A stretch of 64,000 nucleotides of DNA from Thalassobius sp. I31.1 (GCF_003031585.1 NZ_PWAA01000005.1:1-64000), one strand, 5' to 3'. Counted from the stretch's first letter, positions 15,319-25,235 are shown. Notes: a model not told the origin generated them from the letters alone. A program made the numbers and translations.

Positions 15319-16345
15319 TCTGAAGAAAATCCCCGTCACCGTAATCACCGGCTTCCTTGGTTCCGGCAAAACCACACTGGTCCACCACCTGATCCGCAAT
15401 GCGGGCAACACGCGCCTTGCTGTGGTGGTGAATGAATTTGGCACGCTTGGCATTGATGGCGAAATCCTGAAAGGATGCGCCGATGACAACTGCCCTGCGG
15501 AAAACATCGTAGAACTGGCGAATGGCTGTATCTGCTGCACTGTTGCGGATGATTTCATCCCAACCATCGAAGGCCTGATGGCACTGGACACACCGCCGGA
15601 TCACATCCTGATTGAAACCTCTGGTCTGGCCCTGCCAAAGCCACTTTTGCTGGCGTTCAACTGGCCTGCGATCAAATCCAAAATCACTGTTGATGGTGTG
15701 ATTGCTGTCGCAGATGCCGAAGCTGTTGCCGACGGCCGCTTTGCCCCGGATGTGGCGGCAGTTGATGCACAGCGTGAGGCAGATGAGGGCCTTGATCACG
15801 AAACCCCACTGTCTGAAGTTTTTGAAGATCAGATCGCCTGTGCTGACCTCGTGCTGCTGTCCAAAGCCGATCTGGCCACGTCTGAACAGATGGAAAAAGC
15901 AAAAGAGATCATCGCTGCTGAAACCCCGCGCAAGATCCCGATGTTGCCAGTCACAGATGGCAAAATTGATCCGAAAGTGATCCTGGGTCTTGAAGCCGGT
16001 GCCGAAGATGACCTTGAAGCACGCCCATCCCATCACGATGGTCACCATGATCACGAACATGACGATTTTGAATCCATCATCATCGACATTCCGGAAATTG
16101 AATCACCAGAAGCAATCACAGCCCAGATTGAAACTCTGGCCCGGGAACAGAATATCCTGCGCGTCAAAGGCTATGCTGCGGTCAAAGGCAAGCCGATGCG
16201 TCTGCTGGTGCAGGCCGTATCCGCCCGTGTCCGTACACAATTTGACCAGCCCTGGGGTGTGAACCCACGCGAAGGACAGATGGTTGTGATTGCTGAGCAT
16301 GATGACATCAACGAGGCCGCGATCCGCGCGGTGTTTGGCGCGTAA
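15311..16345 (+). CDS. cobW: CobW, G3E-family GTPase / cobalt chaperone
   Basis: 344 residues. GTP-binding loop GFLGSGKT (14-21), the family metal site NGCICC (71-76), and a His/Asp-rich linker around residues 236-252 (HPSHHDGHHDHEHDD) before the C-terminal CobW_C domain. The protein is believed to deliver Co2+ to the CobN chelatase in a GTP-dependent way. The start at 15311 has GGAG 6 nt upstream and overlaps the DUF1636 stop by 8 bp. The next gene is cobN, which fits that job. Confidence 0.95.
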   Translation: MNDLKKIPVTVITGFLGSGKTTLVHHLIRNAGNTRLAVVVNEFGTLGIDGEILKGCADDNCPAENIVELANGCICCTVADDFIPTIEGLMALDTPPDHILIETSGLALPKPLLLAFNWPAIKSKITVDGVIAVADAEAVADGRFAPDVAAVDAQREADEGLDHETPLSEVFEDQIACADLVLLSKADLATSEQMEKAKEIIAAETPRKIPMLPVTDGKIDPKVILGLEAGAEDDLEARPSHHDGHHDHEHDDFESIIIDIPEIESPEAITAQIETLAREQNILRVKGYAAVKGKPMRLLVQAVSARVRTQFDQPWGVNPREGQMVVIAEHDDINEAAIRAVFGA

Positions 16346-16366
16346 AACCCACCGGAGGGCCTGCAT

Positions 16367-19300
16367 ATGCACGTCGTATTTCGCGACAGCCAGGGTTTAG
16401 AAGATGACACACCGCAGGACCTGAAACAGGATCCTGCGGAACTTGTTGTGCTGTCTTTTTCTGACAGTGACCTTGGTGCATTCAAAGCGGGCTGGCAGCA
16501 GGCAAAAGATCAGGGTGCGGAACTGCCTTCGCTGCGGCTTGCCAACCTTGTTGCGCTGAAACATCCGCTGTCGGTTGATACTTATGTGGAACAGACCCTG
16601 AGCGGTGCAAAAGCGGTGCTGGTGCGGCTGATCGGCGGGCAGCAATACTGGGCTTACGGCATGGCGCAGCTGCAGGATCTGGCGCGGCGTCAGGGGATTG
16701 CCCTGGCTGTGCTTCCGGCGGATGGGCGTGAAGATACGCAGCTTGATGCGCTGTCTACCCTGCCTGTCGCAACCCTGCGCCGCCTGGGGCGTCTTTGCGA
16801 TGAAGGCGGTGCAGTTGCTGCGCGCGCAGCCCTTGCGCAACTGGCGTTATCTGCCGGGCTGTATGCCGCGCCGGTTCCGGGACGTAAAACCATGCCGCGT
16901 TTCGGGGGCTATGATCCTGATCAGGGTGTGATAGAGGCCCCTGAAGCGTCTGAAAAACCACTGGTCTGGGTCAGCTTTTATCGCAGCTACCTGACCTCGG
17001 CGGACACGGCCCCGGTGGATGATCTGATCCAGTCCTTCCGGGACAAAGGCTTTGCGGCTTACGGGGTGTTCGCACCATCTCTGAAACATCCGGCCGCGAC
17101 TGAAAACCTGCCTGCACTCTTGCAAAGTCACCCGCCCGCGCTGATCGTCAATGCAACAGCCTTTTCGGCCCGTCAGCAGGATGGCAGCGCGTCCGTCCTG
17201 GATGCACCCGGCGTGCCCGTATTCCAGGTGTCCCTGTCCACGGCCCGCCGTCGCGACTGGCTTGAAGCCGAACGTGGCTTGTCCCCGGCAGACCTTGCCA
17301 TGCATGTGGTTCTGCCAGAGGTCGACGGGCGTTTACTGGCGGGTGTGATCAGCTTTAAAGCACCTGAGGGACGCGATCCCGATCTGCAATACAGTCGCTT
17401 TGTGCATACGACAGATGCGGATCTGTTAGAGGCAGCGGTAGCAAAAATCCTTGGGCATTATCGCCTGAAAACCGCAGCGAATACGGATAAGAACCTGGCG
17501 ATTATCCTGTCGACCTATCCGGGGAAATCCTGGCAGATGGCCCATGCGGTTGGGCTGGATGCGCTGGCCTCGACGAAAGGTATTTTGCAGGCCTTAGCGG
17601 ATGAAGGATACAGTGTTGAAACCGATTTCGCATCCGATGATCTGCTGGAAGGTGCTTTGTCTTTCCCGCTCAGAGATTACCAGGCAGCCTTGCAATCATT
17701 GCCCCTGATCCTTCAGGAGAAACTGCAGGAAGCCTGGGGCGATCCCGAAGCTGATCCTGCCATGCGTGATGGCGCATTCCATTTCCAGGCGTTGCAGCTT
17801 GGCCAGGCAACCGTAGCCCTGCAACCAGAACGCGGTGAACGCGCGGCGCGGGAAGATGATTACCACGATCTGTCCCGTGTGCCGCGCCATGGCTATGTGG
17901 CGTTTTACCTTTGGCTTCAGGCCCGTCAAACCGATGCGATCGTGCATATGGGCGCCCACGGCACGCTGGAATGGCTGCCTGGAAAATCCGTGGCTTTGTC
18001 GGGTGAATGCTGGCCGGATGCACTGGCCGGGAATACACCGGTTTTCTATCCCTTCATCGTCAATGATCCCGGCGAAGCTGCCCAGGCAAAGCGCCGCATT
18101 GGTGGCGTAACCATTGGCCATATGCCCCCGCCCATGGCGCAGTCGGAAACGCCGCAGAGCCTGATCCGTCTGGAACAGTTGCTGGATGAATATTCCACCG
18201 CCGAAGGCCTGGACCCCGCCCGGCGGACCCGTCTGATTGATACCATCGTGGATGAAGCGCATGCTTCTGGCGTGGCCTCTGATCTTGGCCTTGCCGCTGA
18301 TGCTTCTGCCGCCGAGGCAATGACACGGATTGATCGTTTCGTCTGTGACATCAAAGAAAGCCAGTACGGCGACGGGCTGCATATTTACGGGGCCGGGGAT
18401 CACGGCGCTGATGAAATCGCGGGCCTGATCAAAGGGCTTTCCGGCCAACGCATTGATGCAGGCCCCTCGGGTTCGCCTTATCGTGGCCGCCAGGACATTC
18501 GTCCGACTGGGCGTAATCTGTTTACCACCGATCCACGTTCTGTGCCCACCCGTGCGGGCCATGCGCAGGGCGTGAAAATGGCGGAAGAACTGGTGCGTCG
18601 TCACTTGCAGGAAGAGGGCGATTATCCCCGTGGGCTGGTCGTCGATCTCTGGGGGTCCGCCACCATGCGCACCGCTGGTGAAGAATTTGCCATGGCGCTG
18701 CATCTGGCCGGGATCTCGCCGGAATGGGATGAGGGGTCTGAACGTGTATCAGGCTTTGTCATTGAACCACTTGCAATGCTGGGCCGTCCGCGTATCGATG
18801 TGACACTGCGGGTCTCTGGCCTGTTTCGCGATATTTTTCCTGGGCTTGCCGGGATGTTCGAACAGGCGGTGAAAGCCCTGGCGGCACGTGATGAAGCAGA
18901 TGATTTCAACCCCTATCTTGCGCCAGAAGGTGAAACCACACCACGCGTATTCGGCCCGAAACCCGGATCCTATGGTCTTGAGATGGGGCAATATCTGGAT
19001 GACTACACGGATGAGGCACGCCAGCTGGCGGGTGAAGCCTGGCTGAAAGCATCGGAATGGGCGATTGGTCAGGATGGATCTGTCACCCAGAACCGGGCGG
19101 CGCTTGAAGCGCAGCTGAACAATGTGGATGCGTTCGTGCATGTGCAGGATCTGGCGGAAACCGATGTGCTTCTGGCCCCTGATTATGTCGGCCATGAAGC
19201 CGGTGTTTATGCCGCGCTGAAATCTTTGGGCAAAGAGGCCCCTGCGCTCTATCATCTGGACAGCACGCGTGTGGATGACCCGCGCGCCCGCACCCTCACC

Positions 19301-19630
19301 GAAGAAATCGCCCGCGTTGTCCGTGCCCGTGCTGCCAATCCCGCCTGGGCAGATGGCATGATGCGGCATGGTTTCCGGGGCGGGGCGGAAATTGCTGCAA
19401 CACTGGATCAGATGGCGGCGTTTCAGCATTTGTCAGACACGGTGCCAGGCCATTTGTTTGACCAGTATTTTGATGCGACGCTTGGCCGGGAAGAAGTTCT
19501 GAGTTTCCTTGAGGAAGAAAACCCCGAAGCCCTGCAGGCGATGAAAGACCGGTTCAATGCGCTGCTTGAGGCGGGCCTGTGGAAATCCCGTCGCAATTCC
19601 ATTTATGCTGATCTGGAGGCCCTGTCATGA
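16367..19630 (+). CDS. cobN: Aerobic cobaltochelatase large subunit
   Basis: 1087 residues, CobN/magnesium-chelatase-H family; somewhat shorter than the Pseudomonas denitrificans protein (about 1275). Recognisable blocks are IVHMGAHGTLEWLPGK, YPFIVNDPGEAAQAKRRIG and LVVDLWGSATMRTAGEE. It binds hydrogenobyrinic acid a,c-diamide and inserts Co2+ with the AAA+ partners CobS and CobT (chelatase), which are not in this window. GGAGG lies 8 nt before the ATG. It ends in an ATGA overlap with cobG. Confidence 0.95.
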   Translation: MHVVFRDSQGLEDDTPQDLKQDPAELVVLSFSDSDLGAFKAGWQQAKDQGAELPSLRLANLVALKHPLSVDTYVEQTLSGAKAVLVRLIGGQQYWAYGMAQLQDLARRQGIALAVLPADGREDTQLDALSTLPVATLRRLGRLCDEGGAVAARAALAQLALSAGLYAAPVPGRKTMPRFGGYDPDQGVIEAPEASEKPLVWVSFYRSYLTSADTAPVDDLIQSFRDKGFAAYGVFAPSLKHPAATENLPALLQSHPPALIVNATAFSARQQDGSASVLDAPGVPVFQVSLSTARRRDWLEAERGLSPADLAMHVVLPEVDGRLLAGVISFKAPEGRDPDLQYSRFVHTTDADLLEAAVAKILGHYRLKTAANTDKNLAIILSTYPGKSWQMAHAVGLDALASTKGILQALADEGYSVETDFASDDLLEGALSFPLRDYQAALQSLPLILQEKLQEAWGDPEADPAMRDGAFHFQALQLGQATVALQPERGERAAREDDYHDLSRVPRHGYVAFYLWLQARQTDAIVHMGAHGTLEWLPGKSVALSGECWPDALAGNTPVFYPFIVNDPGEAAQAKRRIGGVTIGHMPPPMAQSETPQSLIRLEQLLDEYSTAEGLDPARRTRLIDTIVDEAHASGVASDLGLAADASAAEAMTRIDRFVCDIKESQYGDGLHIYGAGDHGADEIAGLIKGLSGQRIDAGPSGSPYRGRQDIRPTGRNLFTTDPRSVPTRAGHAQGVKMAEELVRRHLQEEGDYPRGLVVDLWGSATMRTAGEEFAMALHLAGISPEWDEGSERVSGFVIEPLAMLGRPRIDVTLRVSGLFRDIFPGLAGMFEQAVKALAARDEADDFNPYLAPEGETTPRVFGPKPGSYGLEMGQYLDDYTDEARQLAGEAWLKASEWAIGQDGSVTQNRAALEAQLNNVDAFVHVQDLAETDVLLAPDYVGHEAGVYAALKSLGKEAPALYHLDSTRVDDPRARTLTEEIARVVRARAANPAWADGMMRHGFRGGAEIAATLDQMAAFQHLSDTVPGHLFDQYFDATLGREEVLSFLEEENPEALQAMKDRFNALLEAGLWKSRRNSIYADLEALS

Positions 19631-20790
19631 GTACCCCTGATCCCATCATTCAGGGCTGGTGCCCCGGGGCTTTGCGCCCGATGATGTCCGGTGACGGTCT
19701 GGTCGTGCGTGTGCGGGCTGTCTGCGGGCAGCTTGATGCGGCACAGATGGCTGCGATTGCCGTTCTGTCGGATCGTTTTGGGAATGGCATTTTGGATGTG
19801 ACCCAACGAGCGAACCTGCAGATCCGGGGGGTAACCCCGGATGGGCACCCGGAATTGATCGAAGCCCTGCGTGACCTTGGTGTGATTGATGCGGATGTCT
19901 CGATTGAAACAAAACGCAATATCGCGATCACGCCGTTTGGCGGGGATGCACCCCGTGTACTGGCGCGCGAACTGACTGCGGCACTGCCTGATTTCCCGGA
20001 ACTTCCCGGAAAATTCGGTTTTGCAATTGATACCGGACCTCAGGCGGTGCTTGGGGATGTCTCTGCGGATATCCGTGTCGAATTTTCCAGCAACAATCAG
20101 TTGATCCTGCGTGCGGATGGTTGTGAAACCGCCGCTGTAACCACGCGTGAGACGGTGATCGCCGACATGATCGCCCTGGCAGAATGGTTTGCCAGGCATG
20201 GCGTGGAAAATGGCCGGGGCCGCATGCATAAACTGCTGGCGCGCGCGCCAGACATTCTGCCGGACCAGTTCCGGGGCGAAGCACAACCCCGCGCACAATA
20301 TGCAATACCCGCAGCCGGATCAGCAGAGGGCGGCACGCTGATCGCCTGCGCTTATGGCCAGATTACATCCGGCGATCTGCGTATGCTATCCATGCTTGTG
20401 CCTGGCGTGATCATGACACCCTGGCGCGCTTTCTTTGTGCCTGGTCAGGCCGTGACCCTGCCAATAGAAAGTGATGGGCTGATCGCCGACCCGTCTGATG
20501 CACGCCTGCGTATTGCGGCCTGTCCCGGTGCTCCGAAATGTCCGCAGGCGTTGGGCAAGACCCGCGTGCTGGCGGATCGGATCGCGCCGCACATGTCTGC
20601 AGATCAATCCCTGCATATCACCGGCTGCACCAAAGGTTGCGCTGCTGCCGGGCGCTATGACGTTACACTGACAGCCACCACTGCAGGTTTTGATCTGCAC
20701 CATGACATCAACACCAGCCCGCTTGCACAGCTGACGCCTGCGCAAATCGCGGCTGACCCGCAATTTATCTTTCAAGGACCCTCAAAATGA
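19627..20790 (+). CDS. cobG: Precorrin-3B synthase
   Basis: 387 residues of the nitrite/sulfite-reductase-like fold. The C-terminal cluster-binding cysteines are in CPGAPKC and, about 45 residues later, CTKGC. CobG uses O2 and a [4Fe-4S] cluster to hydroxylate precorrin-3A at C20 with lactone formation. It is the marker of the oxygen-dependent branch, so the organism makes B12 aerobically. ATGA overlaps at both ends (with cobN and cobH) indicate coupled translation. Confidence 0.94.
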   Translation: MSTPDPIIQGWCPGALRPMMSGDGLVVRVRAVCGQLDAAQMAAIAVLSDRFGNGILDVTQRANLQIRGVTPDGHPELIEALRDLGVIDADVSIETKRNIAITPFGGDAPRVLARELTAALPDFPELPGKFGFAIDTGPQAVLGDVSADIRVEFSSNNQLILRADGCETAAVTTRETVIADMIALAEWFARHGVENGRGRMHKLLARAPDILPDQFRGEAQPRAQYAIPAAGSAEGGTLIACAYGQITSGDLRMLSMLVPGVIMTPWRAFFVPGQAVTLPIESDGLIADPSDARLRIAACPGAPKCPQALGKTRVLADRIAPHMSADQSLHITGCTKGCAAAGRYDVTLTATTAGFDLHHDINTSPLAQLTPAQIAADPQFIFQGPSK

Positions 20791-21422
20791 CCGAGCTCCA
20801 TACATATGAAACCAATGGCCAGGCAATCTATGACGAAAGCTTTGCCACCATCCGCCGTGAAGCCAATCTTGACCGTTTTACCAAAGATGAAGAAGTCGTT
20901 GCAGTCCGTATGATCCACGCCGCTGGCATGGTTGGCCTGGAGGAACACGTTGTTTTTTCAGAAGGAATGGCGAAAGCGGCACGCGCGGCACTTGCGGCTG
21001 GTGCGCCGATCCTCTGTGACGCTTACATGGTGTCCGAAGGCATCACCCGCCCACGGCTGGCCGCCAACAACGAAGTCATCTGCACCTTGCGTGATGAACG
21101 TGTGCCGGGCATGGCAAAAGAGATGGGGAACACCCGTTCTGCCGCCGCACTGGAACTGTGGCGCGGTAAACTTGAAGGGTCTGTTGTGGCCATCGGCAAT
21201 GCGCCAACAGCGTTGTTTCACTTGTTGAACATGCTGAAAGATCCATCTTGTCCGCGCCCGGCTGCCATTATTGGTTGCCCGGTTGGTTTTGTCGGGGCGA
21301 TGGAAAGCAAAGACGCGCTGATGGAAGATCTGCCGGTGCCTTCCATGATCGTGAAAGGCCGCCTGGGTGGCTCTGCTATTACGGTTGCTGCTGTGAATGC
21401 GCTTGCAAGCTGGAAAGAATAA
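20787..21422 (+). CDS. cobH: Precorrin-8X methylmutase
   Basis: 211 residues, normal family length. The catalytic His (His44, RMIHAAGM; equivalent to His43 of the studied CobH) is present, as are the GAPILCD and GNAPTALF blocks. It moves the methyl group from C11 to C12 to give hydrogenobyrinic acid. It overlaps cobG by 4 bp and cobI starts 3 bp after its stop. Confidence 0.96.
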   Translation: MTELHTYETNGQAIYDESFATIRREANLDRFTKDEEVVAVRMIHAAGMVGLEEHVVFSEGMAKAARAALAAGAPILCDAYMVSEGITRPRLAANNEVICTLRDERVPGMAKEMGNTRSAAALELWRGKLEGSVVAIGNAPTALFHLLNMLKDPSCPRPAAIIGCPVGFVGAMESKDALMEDLPVPSMIVKGRLGGSAITVAAVNALASWKE

Positions 21423-21424
21423 TC

Positions 21425-22153
21425 ATGGGTAAACTGATTTGTGCCGGCCTTGGGCCAGGTGACCCCGACTTGATGAGCGTGAAGGCCCATCGTGCCGTTA
21501 CCTCGTCAAAGCACATCGCTTTTTTTCGCAAGAAAAACCGTCATGGTATGGCGCGTCGGATTGTCGACGGGCTGCTGCGTGACGATGCGGTGGAATATGC
21601 GATGGAATACCCCGTGACGACGGAAATCCCCCTGTCTGATCCTGGCTACAACGCCAGCCTTGCACCGTTTTATGATGACTGGGCCGCACGTCTTCTGAAG
21701 CTGTCTCAGGACGAACCGGGCGAGGATATCGTGGTTCTCTGCGAGGGCGATCCGTTCTTCTATGGATCCTTCATGCATCTTTACACGCGCCTGCGTGATA
21801 AGATGGAAATTGATGTGATCCCTGCGATCACCGGCATGTCCGGTTGCTGGACCCAGACGGGTGAACCGATCACCTGGGGCGATGACGTGATGACGGTTCT
21901 GATGGGCACGCTGTCAGAAGATGATCTTGCACAGCGTATGTCAGATTCTGATGCGATCGTCGTGATGAAGACCGGTCAGAACATTCCGAAGATCCGCAAA
22001 GCCCTGCAACGTGCGGGCAAATATGACGACGCCTGGATTGTGAAACGTGGCACCATGCCGGATCAGGAAATGTCGAAACTCAGCGAGCTGGATTGTGACG
22101 AAAACCCGTATTTCGCAATCATTCTCGTACACGGGCAGGGGCGCAGACCATGA
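21425..22153 (+). CDS. cobI: Precorrin-2 C20-methyltransferase
   Basis: 242 residues, tetrapyrrole methylase fold: GLGPGDPDLMSVKA at the N-terminus (SAM-binding loop), CEGDPFFYGSF, and the later PAITGMSG. It methylates C20 of precorrin-2 with SAM. The open frame extends upstream, but MGKLICAG is the natural N-terminus, 3 bp after the cobH stop. It ends in an ATGA overlap with cobJ. Confidence 0.95.
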   Translation: MGKLICAGLGPGDPDLMSVKAHRAVTSSKHIAFFRKKNRHGMARRIVDGLLRDDAVEYAMEYPVTTEIPLSDPGYNASLAPFYDDWAARLLKLSQDEPGEDIVVLCEGDPFFYGSFMHLYTRLRDKMEIDVIPAITGMSGCWTQTGEPITWGDDVMTVLMGTLSEDDLAQRMSDSDAIVVMKTGQNIPKIRKALQRAGKYDDAWIVKRGTMPDQEMSKLSELDCDENPYFAIILVHGQGRRP

Positions 22154-22917
22154 CTGGCACATTGACCATCGTCGGGCTTGGCCCGGGGAATGAGGCTTTT
22201 ATCACCCCCGAAGCCCAGGCCGCAATTGACCGGGCATCTGATGTCGTCGGCTACATCCCCTATGTGAAACGCATCGCACCGCGTGATGGGCTGACCCTGC
22301 ATGCCTCAGACAACCGAGTGGAAATTGATCGTTCCATACATGCGCTTGAAATGGCGACAGAGGGCAAACAGGTGGTCGTGGTGTCCTCCGGTGATCCTGG
22401 TGTTTTCGCTATGGCTTCGGCCGTATTTGAAGCGTTGGAAGATGGCATTCGGGATCACCCGGAATGGGCGTCTCTGGATATTCAGGTGGTGCCTGGGATT
22501 ACGGCGATGCTGGCTGCTTCTGCTGCCTGTGGTGCACCACTTGGCCATGATTTCTGCGCGATCAACCTGTCTGACAATCTGAAACCTTTTGCCCTGGTTG
22601 AACACCGTCTGCGTCACGCAGCGCGGGGTGATTTCGCTATGGGGTTCTACAACCCACGTTCTAAATCCCGCCCGACACAATTTGGGCAGGTGTTGGATAT
22701 TCTGCGCGAAGAACTGACACCAGACCACATGATCATCTTTGCCCGCGCGGTGTCTACGGATGAACAGGCGATCAATATTCAGCGTCTGGGAGATGCGACG
22801 CCGGACATGGCGGATATGCGCACGGTGGTTCTGGTTGGAAACTCTGGCACGCATGTGATTGAAGGCACGGTTATTGTGAATACGCCGCGGTCTCAGATGG
22901 ATTGGGTGCCGTCCTGA
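22150..22917 (+). CDS. cobJ: Precorrin-3B C17-methyltransferase
   Basis: 255 residues, tetrapyrrole methylase: GLGPGNEAFITPEA, VVSSGDPGVFAMA, VVPGITAMLAASA and the CobJ-typical FYNPRSKSRP. It performs the ring contraction with methylation at C17 (precorrin-4 formation). Its last 25 bp overlap the convergent cobK, so transcription from cobJ runs through cobK antisense to reach cobL. Confidence 0.95.
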   Translation: MTGTLTIVGLGPGNEAFITPEAQAAIDRASDVVGYIPYVKRIAPRDGLTLHASDNRVEIDRSIHALEMATEGKQVVVVSSGDPGVFAMASAVFEALEDGIRDHPEWASLDIQVVPGITAMLAASAACGAPLGHDFCAINLSDNLKPFALVEHRLRHAARGDFAMGFYNPRSKSRPTQFGQVLDILREELTPDHMIIFARAVSTDEQAINIQRLGDATPDMADMRTVVLVGNSGTHVIEGTVIVNTPRSQMDWVPS

Positions 22918-23642
22918 TGCAGCCAATCCATAACCTCTTGTTGCGTTTCCAGAATGCGACGCCCAGGCAGGGCGGGGCGGTCCATAATGATGACGGGCAC
23001 GCCCAGTTCCCGCGCCGCATCCAGTTTCGCCCGTGCGCCAATGCCACCGGCATTTTTGGTGACGATCACGTCGATGGCGTGGTGTTGCAAAAGGGCGCGA
23101 TCCCCGGCCAGGTCAAAGGGGCCAGCGGCGATTTCAAGCGCGTGATCGGGCAGGGGAATGGCGGCTTCGGGCTGATCCACAAGGCGCAGCAGATAGTGAT
23201 GCGGGGGCGCGCTGGTAAAGAGGTCAATATTCTGTTTGCCAATCGCCAGAAAGACGCGGCGGGGCGCATCGCCAAGCGCGTCCAGAACACCGGAATAATC
23301 CGCGACATGTTGCCATGTGTCGCCCGTACCGGCCTGCCACGGCGCGCGTTCAAAACTGACCAACGGCGTGTTGGTTTGCGCGGCAGCATCCAGTGCATTG
23401 CGCGACATCTGCGCGGCGAATGGGTGGGTGGCATCAATGATATGTGTGATGTTTTCCGTGCGGATATAATCAACCAGACCATCAACACCGCCAAAGCCGC
23501 CAACACGGGTTGGCAGGGGCTGGCTGCGCGGACTATTGGTGCGCCCGGCATAGGAAAAAATGGCATTTGCACCGCAATCGGCCAGATGACGCGCAAGGCG
23601 CGAGGCCTCGGTCGTGCCGCCCAGAAGAAGGATTTTCTGCAT
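22893..23642 (-). CDS. cobK: Precorrin-6A reductase
   Basis: 249 residues, Rossmann-type NADPH enzyme. It starts KILLLGGTTEASRLA and has HIIDATHPFAAQMS and a C-terminal DVIVTKNAGG. It reduces the C18-C19 double bond of precorrin-6A. It is the only gene of the cluster core on the minus strand, wedged between cobJ and cobL. The ATG at 23642 shares a CATG with the cobL start and has a poor ribosome-binding site. An in-frame GTG at 23651, preceded by GGAAGG, could be the true start and would overlap cobL by 11 bp. Confidence 0.94.
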   Translation of the reverse strand: MQKILLLGGTTEASRLARHLADCGANAIFSYAGRTNSPRSQPLPTRVGGFGGVDGLVDYIRTENITHIIDATHPFAAQMSRNALDAAAQTNTPLVSFERAPWQAGTGDTWQHVADYSGVLDALGDAPRRVFLAIGKQNIDLFTSAPPHHYLLRLVDQPEAAIPLPDHALEIAAGPFDLAGDRALLQHHAIDVIVTKNAGGIGARAKLDAARELGVPVIIMDRPALPGRRILETQQEVMDWLHQDGTQSI

Positions 23643-24834
23643 GTCTGACACTGGAAAAACCTTCCCCTGGCTGACGATTATCGGTTGCGGCGAAGATGGC
23701 CCCGCAGGGCTGACAGATGCAAGCCGAAAAGCGATTGCTGAGGCAAAACATATTGTCGGTGCCCCCCGGCACCTGGAGGTTCTTGGCCTGACGGGCGAAA
23801 CCTTCCCCGTGCCGTTTTCACTGACGCCTGTGCTGGAAAAACGCGGCGTGGCGACGGTCATGCTGACCTCTGGTGATCCGTTCTGGTTTGGTGCCGGTGG
23901 CTCTATCGCAGCGCAATTGTCGCCCGAAGAATACACATGTCATTCCGCCCCTTCGGTTTTTTCCATGATCGCCGTACGCATGGGCTGGCGACTTGAAGAA
24001 ACCCTGTGCATGGGGCTGCATGCGCGTTCACTTTCACGCCTGCTGCCGGTGTCTTCCGATGGCGTACAGATCATTGTGACTTTGCGCGATGGTGCTGCGA
24101 TCCCGGCGCTTGGGGAATATCTGGCAGCGAATGGATTTGCTGACAGCCATGCCACCTGTTTTCAGGCGCTGGGTGGTGAAGCGGAACGTCGCGAAGACGT
24201 CCTGGCCCGCGACCTGGACACGGTTGATATGACCCACCCGGTGGCTGTTGCTATTGCCTGTAAAGGGCGCGGGATCAGCCGGGCTTCAGGCCTTGCGGAT
24301 GAGTTGTTTGCAACCGACGGCCAGATCACCAAACGCCCTGTGCGGGCGCTGACACTTTCTGCCCTGGCCCCATGCCCGAATGAAGTGTTCTGGGACATTG
24401 GTGCCGGGTCTGGATCCATATCCGTTGAAATGCTGCTGGCCGCCCCTGGCAGCCGGGCCTATTCGCTTGAAACCCGCGCCGACCGGATTGCCAATATTCG
24501 CAAAAACGCGGATCATTTTGGCATTGGTCACCGGATTGAGGTTGTGAACGCCCATGCGCCGGAAGGGCTGGATGGCCTGCCTACACCGGATGTGATTTTC
24601 ATCGGTGGCGGGCTGAATGCGGATCTGTTCGATGCGCTTTGGGCGAAACTGCCCGAAGGCGGGCGTCTGGTTGCAAACACAGTAACGCTGGAAAGCGAAG
24701 CGCTGATCACCCGGCTTGCGGGAAAACTGGGGGGTGAGCTGATGCGTTTTGATTTCGCACAGGCGGCGCCTCTGGGCCGGATGCGGGGCTGGCAGGCTGC
24801 GCGCCCTGTTGTGCAGTGGAGGGTCGTGAAATGA
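23641..24834 (+). CDS. cobL: Precorrin-6B C5,15-methyltransferase (decarboxylating), fused CbiE-CbiT type
   Basis: A 397-residue fusion. The N-terminal half is the CbiE-like tetrapyrrole methylase (TIIGCGEDGPAGLT, LTSGDPFWFGAGG). The C-terminal half is the CbiT-like class I methyltransferase (DIGAGSGSISVEML). The enzyme methylates C5 and C15 and decarboxylates the acetate side chain on ring C. GAAGGA stands about 8 nt before the ATG at 23641. Its start codon overlaps that of the divergent cobK, so its promoter, if any, lies inside cobK; read-through from the riboswitch operon is the alternative. Confidence 0.95.
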   Translation: MSDTGKTFPWLTIIGCGEDGPAGLTDASRKAIAEAKHIVGAPRHLEVLGLTGETFPVPFSLTPVLEKRGVATVMLTSGDPFWFGAGGSIAAQLSPEEYTCHSAPSVFSMIAVRMGWRLEETLCMGLHARSLSRLLPVSSDGVQIIVTLRDGAAIPALGEYLAANGFADSHATCFQALGGEAERREDVLARDLDTVDMTHPVAVAIACKGRGISRASGLADELFATDGQITKRPVRALTLSALAPCPNEVFWDIGAGSGSISVEMLLAAPGSRAYSLETRADRIANIRKNADHFGIGHRIEVVNAHAPEGLDGLPTPDVIFIGGGLNADLFDALWAKLPEGGRLVANTVTLESEALITRLAGKLGGELMRFDFAQAAPLGRMRGWQAARPVVQWRVVK

Positions 24835-25235
24835 GCGATCAGACCGTGATCCTTGGCATGGGATTTAAGTCCGATGCCCCTTTGTCCGCGCTTGAAAATG
24901 CCGCACGAACTGTGTGTGACACGACGGGGCTGGTGCCGGATGTGATCGCGACATTGGCCTCTAAGGTCGGGCATCCGCCGTTCATTGCGCTTGCGGCAAA
25001 GCTGAACGCCCGCATCATTGCCCTTGACCCCGATGACATCCGGGGTGTTCCAACGCCAACGGTGTCACAGCGCATCCAGGCGCTGTTTGGCACGGGATCT
25101 GTTGCGGAAGCTGTCGCAATTGCTGCAATTCCCGGCGCAACTCTTCAGGAAAGTCGCAAGGTTTCAACCGATAACGCCACGACGGCCACAGCAACCGCTG
25201 CCCTGGCCCTGGCCCCACGAAAGACAGATAAATGA
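24831..25235 (+). CDS. cobE: CobE / CbiG C-terminal-domain protein
   Basis: 134 residues matching the CobE/CbiG_C family: [20 protein letters not shown] at the start and [20 protein letters not shown]. Its role in the aerobic pathway is poorly defined; in anaerobic organisms the homologous CbiG opens the delta-lactone. The start at 24831 has GGAGG and forms an ATGA overlap with cobL; the end forms another with cobM. Confidence 0.9.
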   Translation: MSDQTVILGMGFKSDAPLSALENAARTVCDTTGLVPDVIATLASKVGHPPFIALAAKLNARIIALDPDDIRGVPTPTVSQRIQALFGTGSVAEAVAIAAIPGATLQESRKVSTDNATTATATAALALAPRKTDK

